Positions 14,602-20,175 of a DNA stretch of 20,175 bases are shown piece after piece. This stretch comes from Blastocladiella britannica. Lineage: Eukaryota > Blastocladiomycota > Blastocladiomycetes > Blastocladiales > Blastocladiaceae. The stretch spans positions 1-20,175 of the forward strand of contig MU624858.1 of assembly GCA_025349905.2 (NCBI GenBank), read 5' to 3'. The notes under the pieces were generated by a model that ran no database searches, had not been told where the DNA came from, and saw nothing but the letters and a program-made list of their open reading frames with translations. Within the stretch, counting starts at the first letter, position 1; every line of letters starts with the position of its first letter. The position numbers and the translations under genes were made by a program.

Positions 14602-17600
14602 ATGCGCTCAACCATCGCCCCGCAACCGGCGTCAACCAAGCGGTCAGGCCGACCGGCCGGACCACCGCTTGATATTGCCTCGGCCAGCCGCGATGGCATC
14701 AGCGCACGCCTACCCGATGGGGCCGCGCTCATGGACGGCATCATTCCGCACTGCCCCGTGTACCGCCCGACCGCTGACCAGTGGCGCGACCCGATCGCGT
14801 TTATTGCCACCATCCGCACCGATGCCGAGCGCGCCGGGATCTGCAAAATCATTCCCCCAAAGGACTGGGTGAAGCAGGTTGGCTTTGCGCTGGACACCAC
14901 TGTAAGTACTCTACCTGCAGTACATGGCGATATATGCTCATATATAAAGAATTAGACCTTCCGATTCCCCACCAGGAAACAGCCGCTGGCCGAAATGGAC
15001 GCTGGCGCGCGCGCGTCGCTCAATTTCGTCGAGACCTTGCAAAAGTTCCACGCACTGATGGGCCACCCGCTGACGCACATGCCGGTGCTCCAGCGCAAGC
15101 CGCTCGATCTGCTGGGCCTTCGCCGGGCCGTGCTGGCCCGCGGTGGGTTCGCGGCCGTCACCAATGGCAAGCGGTGGGCCGAAGTATCGCGGTCGCTCTT
15201 TTCCACGCCCTTCGGCCACAACATGCCCACGTACCTTCGCCAGGCGTACGCGCGGTACATTTTGCCGTTTGACGAGTACGTCAAGGGCGCCGAGGAGGGC
15301 GAGGCCGCCGACATTGCCGCCGCCAAGGAAGGGGACAGCGTGCGCCAGACGCGCGAGGCGGTGCGTGCTGCGCGCGAGCGGACCAGCAGCGTCGAGGAGC
15401 GTCTGCGCGATGTGGAGCGCGTGGTGCTGCTCACTGACACTAATGATAGCAGTGACGGTAACGGTGTCGTCAAGGCCCCGCCGTTGGTTGATAGCGGCAG
15501 CGAGTCTGCGACGGCAACAGCCGCATCTGCTCGCACTTCCGCCCGAATGCGAGCCCGTCCATCGAATCGAATCGGTGGTCCTGAGACTGGACTGGGATTG
15601 GTGGATTCAAAGCCATCGATAACGCCGCCACCCCTTTCGCTTCGCCGGTCTTGCCGAGGGTCCCTAGCGCTAACTCCGACGCTGCCGTGCGACTCGGGCC
15701 CGGACGATTCGGGATGTTGTGCCCCCCAGGCAAGGGGACTGCTGCCGTACCTGATCCCCGACATTGCTTTATCCACACCCAAAGCGCCCCTCCCCGCCGA
15801 CTACATTCCCGAACTTGGCGCCGAGCACTGCGACTACTGCGGGCACGGCTTTGCGCGCGACCTGCTGCTCATTTGCAACGATTGTGGACGGGCTGCGCAC
15901 GCCTACTGTCTCACCCCACCGCTTTCAGTGCACCCACGCGACCTGGAGGAATGGTATTGCGAGCAGTGCGTCCGCGATGTGGGCAAAGACTTTGGGTTTG
16001 AGGAAGGGGGCGAGTACGGTTTGGCCGAGTTTGTGCAGCATAGCCGCGCGTTCAAGCGCAGCTGGTTTGCCCGCCATGGTGGAGCCACGACCACCACGTC
16101 TTCCAAATCCGGACCCTCTGCAGCCACCGAAGCCGACGTGGAGCGCGAATTCTGGCGCATCGTCGAGGCACCCACCTATACCGTGGACCCAGTCGATGTC
16201 GAGTACGGCGCCGACCTCCACACCACGGTGCACGGGTCCGCGTTCCCGACCCCCGAGCGCGCGCCCACGCACCCACTGGCGCACCATCCGGCCAACCTCC
16301 ACAATCTCCCGCTCGCCGAGGGATCGCTTCTCCCACACGTTCGCCGCGATATTTCCGGCGTGGTGATTCCGTGGCTGTACATTGGCATGACGTTTAGCAC
16401 TTTTTGCTGGCACGCCGAGGACCACGCATTGTATTCGGTCAACTACCAGCATTTCGGCGACACCAAGACCTGGTACGGGGTACCGGGACACGCGGCGGCC
16501 GCATTCGAGCAAGTCATGCGCGAAACTGGGCCCGAGTTGTTTGAGCGCGATCCGGACCTGCTGTTCCACATCACCACGCTTCTGTCGCCCAAACGGCTGG
16601 TCGAAAACAATGTGCCCGTCACTGGATGCCACCAGCGCGCGGGCGAGCTCGTGGTCACGTTTCCGAACGCGTACCATGGTGGGTTTAATCAGGGAGCCAA
16701 TTGCAATGAGGTATGCACTTTCAAATGTTTTTTTACATTGTTTCTTATATCATTCAAATCTAGGCCGTCAACTTTGCTCCTCCCGACTGGGTACCCTGGG
16801 GCCGCCAGTGCGTCGAAAGGTACGCCGCATTTGGCAAATCGCCGTGCTTTTCGCACGACGAGCTCCTGGCGACCGTGGCGCTGGCGCCTGCCGACCCGCG
16901 GCCGGGACAATCGGACGAAGACGCACTGGCCGAGCGCGCGCAATGGCTGCACCCACACCTGGAGGAACTGCTGGACCGATGCAGCCGCGAGTGGGACGAG
17001 GTATGCATGCGGACCAATCCTGCGGCGCTGGGCCTGGAGGACGTTCTGGACCCGTGGGTGCTCGAGGTGGCCACCGACGCCACCGCCGTGTGCAGCGACC
17101 AGTGCACCGAGTGCGCGGCCTTTTGTTGGTACGTCGCCGTCGAGTGCAGTGCCCATGACGGTGGCGTCCGGTGCTTGAAGCATGCCGAGGTGTGCTGCAC
17201 ATCGGCACATCCCACTCCCACCACGGCAAATCTTGTGATGCCGGCGGAAGCGCCAGAGGCAGAGGATCGAATGGACGTGGATCCGCCGACGGTCGTCAAG
17301 TCCGAGAGTTCTTTTTCCAATGGTGGTAGCACTTTTGCACCGTCCGCCACGAACCACACCAAGCACGCCATTGTGCGTTACAAGCTGCCCGACCTGGCCG
17401 AAATTGTCCGCAACGTTGGTCAACGCGCCAACCAGTGGCAAGTATGGACCGCCCGCGTGCAGGGGTTCTCAGCGACCCATGCCGCGTGCCAGACGCGCCC
17501 GTCCTTGCGCGACTTGAGCGACCTGCTGGTGTACGCAGCGCGCATTCCTCGAGCCCTGGACCCAGCACCGGCCATGTACCACGAGCTGCTGGACCATGTG

Positions 17601-18248
17601 GCGCGCGTGGTCGCGTGGACGGAAGCGGCGGCCAAGTGGCTCAAGGCCCTTGGGCCCGTGCGGAACACCGGGGGCACTGGTAAGCGGCCTCCAACTTCAG
17701 CAGCACCCAATACAATGACAACAGCTGCCGCCACCCCTGCCGCAGTCCGCGTGACGGCCGCCGAAGTACTAGCCATGCGCGACGCCGCTGACGCGCTGTA
17801 TGTGGAAACCACCGAGACCAAGGCCGTGCTCGCGCTCGCCGACACCATCGACGCCCTTGGTGAAACCGGCCGCCAGCTGGTGGCGCGGATCGAGGACCTC
17901 GAAATTGGGATTTCGGTACATTCGGGACCGCCCGCTACCAAAGCCGAGTGCCTGGCGTACCTGGCCGATGCTGCCGCCAAAACCGGGACCAATGGGACGG
18001 GCGTCGCCACGATCCTTGTTCCAGAAGTCGAGCACGTGGAGTCGTTGGTGCCGCTGGTGGACTGGCGCGAGCGCGCACAGCAGCTGCTGGCGGTGAAACA
18101 GGGTGCTCACCAGCAACAGCAGCTGCAGGAGCTGGAGACGTTGATTGCGGAAGCGGACGGCTTGGATTTGCAGACGTTGCTGGATACCGCGCTGGATGGC
18201 GAGTTGAGGGATCGGTTGGAGGAGATCAAGTTGGGTGGGTGTAATTGA
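14602..18248 (+). CDS. KDM5: KDM5/JARID1-type histone H3K4 demethylase (JmjN-ARID-PHD-JmjC-C5HC2-PLU1)
   Basis: Exons 14602-14901, 14956-16710, 16764-18248; introns 54 nt (gtaagt...tag) and 53 nt (gtatgc...tag), both phase 0; 1179 residues. It should remove methyl groups from H3 Lys4 using Fe(II) and 2-oxoglutarate in the nucleus. Order: JmjN (CPVYRPTADQWRDPIAFI, about 51-90) continuing across the splice into TFRFPTRKQPL; ARID (about 120-210); a long Ser/Ala-rich linker; PHD1 with Cys4-His-Cys3 spacing (HCDYCGHGF to WYCEQC, about 392-438); JmjC with iron ligands His586 and Glu588 (CWHAEDH) and His674 (AYHGGFNQG), and 2-oxoglutarate Lys604 (KTWYGVP); a C5HC2 zinc finger (about 795-830); and PLU-1 helices ending in LDTALDGELRDRLEEIK. 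The C-terminal PHD fingers of animal KDM5 are missing and the protein stops soon after PLU-1. All catalytic residues are present. Confidence 0.95.
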
Positions 18249-18639
18249 ATGTTTATATTTATGTGCAGCAATGTATTTGCCGTGACTGACGGGTGGGTGC
18301 ACAATGTCAAAATTGCATGAGAAAAATGGAAAAAAAAAGAGGACATTAGCTTGCCAAATTGGACTTCAAAAAAATGGGTAACTGGACCACAATTGTCTGC
18401 ACCCCTGCAAGTCAGTTCACGATGGCGGATCAGCCGCGCATTGGTTGCGCCAAAGTATTTATCGCATTTTGCTTTACCGCTACATGTGCGCTCTCGGGAT
18501 CCAGGGATCGGTTGAGTTATATAATCGTAAAAAAGGACTGCGTCTCCACCATTGCCGTAAGGGACCAAATCATCCACGAAATCGAGGGCCATTGGCAGCA
18601 CGAATACAAGCATCAACGCAGCAAGCATCCTCACCATTG
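18249..18639. other. Spacer between KDM5 and the ABCA fragment
   Basis: This 391-bp stretch contains the KDM5 3' flank (AT-rich TTTATATTTATGTG near 18251-18265) and, on the minus strand, the hydrophobic ORF listed separately (from 18637). Beyond that I see nothing convincing. A T-run on the minus strand (18368-18374) and several AG dinucleotides are present but define no gene. Confidence 0.4.
18314..18637 (-). CDS. Doubtful ORF with signal-peptide-like N-terminus
   Basis: An ATG at 18637, two bases after the ABCA-fragment stop, opens a frame beginning MVRMLAALMLVFVLPMALDF, which resembles a signal peptide or membrane helix. A soluble stretch follows with two C-x5-C pairs (CSGKAKC and CRGADNC). 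The frame stays open leftwards, past KDM5's stop on the other strand, to 18107, but composition below about 18370 looks like non-coding AT-rich sequence, so the left boundary given here is nominal. It could be a continuation of the ABCA fragment after a frameshift or unrecognised intron, a tiny secreted protein, or chance. No family is recognised. Confidence 0.2.
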
Positions 18640-19161
18640 TTACTGGATAAGCGGCACTGATCCAGTGGAGAAGCCAGCAATGGTGCCCACGGACGCAAAT
18701 GTCGTAAAGCTGACGCCGAAATTAATGGGCCGCTCCTTGACGATTGCGGATCGCCGCGTAACGAGATCCGCTGCCAGCGCGTCGAGAGTCGGGTACGCGA
18801 TCACATCTGGAGCACCCGTCGAAAGGCCAATATCGCTGGCAAGCTGTGCCACGACCGCCGCGTGATACGCATCGTTTGGCGCGTAAAGAATCCGCGGTCG
18901 CTGGCACGCCACTGTGGAGGATCCGGCTGCGCACACAGGATACGCGACCGGCAAGGGCTTTGGATCCGTCATGGACACGCTGGTGGCGGTTCCCGTGAAC
19001 ATGATCTGGTAGCTGTTTGTCATTGCACCCGAGCTCACCACGCTCAGCAGGAGCGCCGCGAGCGGCGAGATCAGGCCCAGGATAAGCTGGAACGGCGATC
19101 GAGACAAGATGAGGGCATATTTGCGCAAAAGAAGGCCCACTTGGACCAGGAGGCGGGCCAT
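18640..19161 (-). pseudogene. N-terminal fragment of an ABCA-type ABC transporter
   Basis: ATG 19161 to TAA 18640-18642, 173 residues. The N-terminus has the ABCA layout: a short basic cytosolic start (MARLLVQVGLLLRKYALILS), a first membrane helix (PFQLILGLISPLAALLLSVV), then an extracellular portion with Pro/Tyr/Cys residues and RPRILYAPNDAYHAAVVAQL. The GAPDVIAYPTLDALAADLV and INFGVSF segments follow the usual pattern of the first extracellular domain. The remaining membrane helices and both nucleotide-binding domains are missing, and only about 390 bp separate the stop from KDM5's end on the other strand, so a full transporter cannot fit. It is either a decayed gene remnant or a short expressed fragment. 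The ABCA assignment rests on pattern and is moderate. It starts about 85 bp downstream of the U6 gene on the same strand. Confidence 0.5.
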
Positions 19162-19240
19162 ATGATTTATTTTATATTGTATGATCGAGGTGTATATTGG
19201 ATGTTTATAAAGGAAAAGGAACAAAACAAAACAAACAAAC

Positions 19241-19249
19241 AAAAAAAAA
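19241..19249 (-). terminator. Pol III oligo-T terminator of U6
   Basis: Nine consecutive A on the + strand read as T9 on the transcribed minus strand, directly after the 3' hairpin of U6. Runs of this type end RNA polymerase III transcription. Confidence 0.85.
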
Positions 19250-19355
19250 TCTGCACCGAAGTGCTACCACTCAGAGACAATGTGTCATCCTTATGCAGGG
19301 ACCATGCTAATCTTCTCTGTATCGTTTCCATTTTGAATATGCCCCGAAGGGCTAC
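19246..19355 (-). ncRNA. U6: U6 spliceosomal snRNA
   Basis: The minus strand carries the conserved U6 core: ACGATACAGAGAAGATTAGC (containing the ACAGAGA box that pairs with the 5' splice site), CATGGTCCCTGCATAAGG and GATGACAC, forming the U4/U6-pairing region and internal stem-loop. A 5' hairpin GCCC-TTCG-GGGC caps the start. Near the 3' end is a second tetraloop hairpin GCAC-TTCG-GTGC, then a run of nine T (19241-19249) as the Pol III terminator. The length of about 110 nt is normal and no internal intron is present, unlike U6 of some fungi. The exact 5' end (taken as the G at 19355) is uncertain by a few bases. U6 is the catalytic core RNA of the spliceosome. Confidence 0.96.
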
Positions 19356-19386
19356 CCCGGAGGGCAATAGATGTGGGACAACTGAC

Positions 19387-19395
19387 ATATATATA
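19387..19395 (-). promoter_or_regulatory. TATA box of the U6 gene
   Basis: An alternating stretch TATATATAT lies about 32 bp upstream of the predicted U6 5' end, in the orientation expected. This is the position of the TATA box that places TFIIIB on fungal U6 genes. No A-box or B-box was convincingly identified. Confidence 0.75.
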
Positions 19396-19533
19396 CCCAT
19401 CTCTTTGACATTTGGTTTGGGATTGTGGGTTCCAGCACTGTCCACGTGCTTCTTATCGTTACGTCACCTTGCCCTGTACTCTTCACTTTGCCAAGGAAGC
19501 CAGACTATATTCACAAAAACAACAACTGCAAGC

Positions 19534-19833
19534 TCACTGGAACAGCGGAGCCTTGATTGCCGACTCGGCATAGTGCAGCACCGCCGGCAGAATCTCTTCG
19601 CCGGTCGGGATGATCTCCTTGGGGCCCAGCACGAATCCTATTTGTGGGTTTTCGCATGTGAGGTCGATCATACACACTAAATCAATGGAATAGCATACCA
19701 GGACCCCACCACTCGGGCGACGGGCGCAGCTCGATCGTAATGCCGTACGGACGCACCATCTTGGCCCCCTCCGGCGCCAGCGCCTTGGTTGCCGGCGCCG
19801 CCGAGTCGATCGGGAACTCCTTGAGGTAGAACC

Positions 19834-19886
<53 letters not shown>

Positions 19887-20175
19887 TGGTTTAGTTACGT
19901 TGTCCTGTAAATGAAAAAGAGCAACACGTACCAGTCGCTCGCAGAACCAGTCGTCGGGTACAGGTCAATCGACTTTTGGCTCACGTAGGTCTTGCCATGG
20001 ATCTGTTCATGAACGAATAAATGAGATGAAGCAATCCCTCAAAAGCGGCAAAATAGCACGCACCTTCTTGATGATCTTGGCCATCTGGTCCGTGACCGCC
20101 TTGTGCTGCTTCTCATGCGGAGCCGGCCGCTTATCCCACCCGATCGGGCGCAAGATCAGCTGCGAGTACGAGTGC
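19534..20175 (-). CDS. M14 zinc metallocarboxypeptidase, C-terminal part (5' end beyond window)
   Basis: Visible exons: 20175-20064, 20002-19932, 19832-19699, 19637-19534 (stop TGA 19534-19536); introns 61, 99 and 61 nt. M14A enzymes remove C-terminal residues from peptides with a single zinc. Conserved elements: HSYSQLIL (third zinc ligand His, equivalent to His196 of bovine carboxypeptidase A), IHGKTYVSQKSIDLYPTTGS with the catalytic Tyr (Tyr248 equivalent), ASDWFYL rebuilt by splicing inside the Trp codon, and YGITIELRPSPEWWGPGFVL with the catalytic Glu (Glu270 equivalent) in ELR. IIPTGEEILPAV is the usual C-terminal helix. The residue aligning with specificity position 255 appears to be Ser, neither the Ile of A-type nor the Asp of B-type enzymes, so preference is unclear. 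The N-terminal region, including any signal or propeptide, lies outside the window. Confidence 0.93.
19834..19885. repeat. (TTG)17 / (AAC)17 microsatellite inside a carboxypeptidase intron
   Basis: Seventeen perfect trinucleotide units occupy about half of the 99-nt intron 19833-19931. On the gene's strand the repeat is AAC and ends directly at the 3' splice site (AACAACAG then exon). The other carboxypeptidase introns are 61 nt, so expansion of the repeat explains the extra length. Confidence 0.95.

Noticed and set aside
13353..14672. Overlapping + and minus frames inside the Trp-repeat gene and its 3' flank
   Set aside because: The 632-codon frame has regular repeat structure and a proper ATG; the others are Arg/Gly/Ala-rich shadows.
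19834..19885. The TTG/AAC repeat as a coding homopolymer tract
   Set aside because: It sits within an intron: the conserved Trp codon of ASDWFYL is only restored if this stretch is removed.
1..20175. CRISPR arrays, insertion sequences, tRNA or rRNA genes, prophage or operon signals
   Set aside because: No regularly spaced repeats, transposase motifs, tRNA B-box/cloverleaf or rRNA sequence were seen, and introns, U6 and protein families indicate nuclear fungal DNA.

Overview
The window looks like nuclear DNA from a gene-dense, GC-rich fungus, most likely a zoosporic lineage. Blastocladiomycota is my best guess, but this is inference: no rRNA or marker alignment was possible. Reasons: short GT-AG introns (about 53-99 nt, mostly 57-77), a U6 snRNA gene, eukaryote-specific proteins (eRF3 with PAM2 motifs, KDM5, PhLP1, Oxa1), an ABCA-type transporter fragment of a kind rare in Dikarya, and a large protein built of Trp-rich ankyrin-like repeats. 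All exon structures below were derived by hand from reading frame, splice signals and conserved motifs.

Layout, left to right. The first 297 bp hold at most a 52-codon (+) ORF. A head-to-tail block on the minus strand then runs leftwards: a divergent protein kinase (298-1828, 4 exons), an unrecognised acidic protein (1858-2550), the mitochondrial insertase OXA1 (2664-3893, 2 exons), and translation termination factor eRF3/SUP35 (3953-5814, 3 exons). eRF3 shares a 104-bp divergent promoter with a small (+) gene resembling MICOS subunit Mic12 (5919-6299). That gene converges, with 28 bp between stop codons, on a phosducin-like protein of the PhLP1 type (6328-7443, minus, 3 exons). Next come a very unusual intronless haem-biosynthesis fusion (7511-10423, minus) and a five-exon SH3-plus-C2-like protein (10703-12507, minus).

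A 150-bp divergent region leads to two (+) genes: the Trp-repeat protein (12658-14553) and a KDM5-type histone demethylase (14602-18248, 3 exons). After a 391-bp gap come an N-terminal ABCA-transporter fragment (18640-19161, minus), the U6 snRNA gene (about 19246-19355, minus) with a TATA box about 32 bp upstream, and the 3' end of an M14 metallocarboxypeptidase (19534 to beyond 20175, minus). One carboxypeptidase intron has its 3' splice site directly after a 17-unit AAC microsatellite.

The most striking find is the 970-residue haem protein: a degenerate coproporphyrinogen-oxidase-like domain, a uroporphyrinogen decarboxylase with all key active-site residues, and a porphobilinogen deaminase with its catalytic Asp and cofactor Cys, in a single uninterrupted reading frame. 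It joins steps 3, 5 and (as an apparent pseudoenzyme) 6 of haem synthesis in reverse order and skips step 4. The remaining genes are mostly housekeeping (mitochondrial biogenesis, translation termination, chaperoning, chromatin) and do not form an obvious functional cluster.
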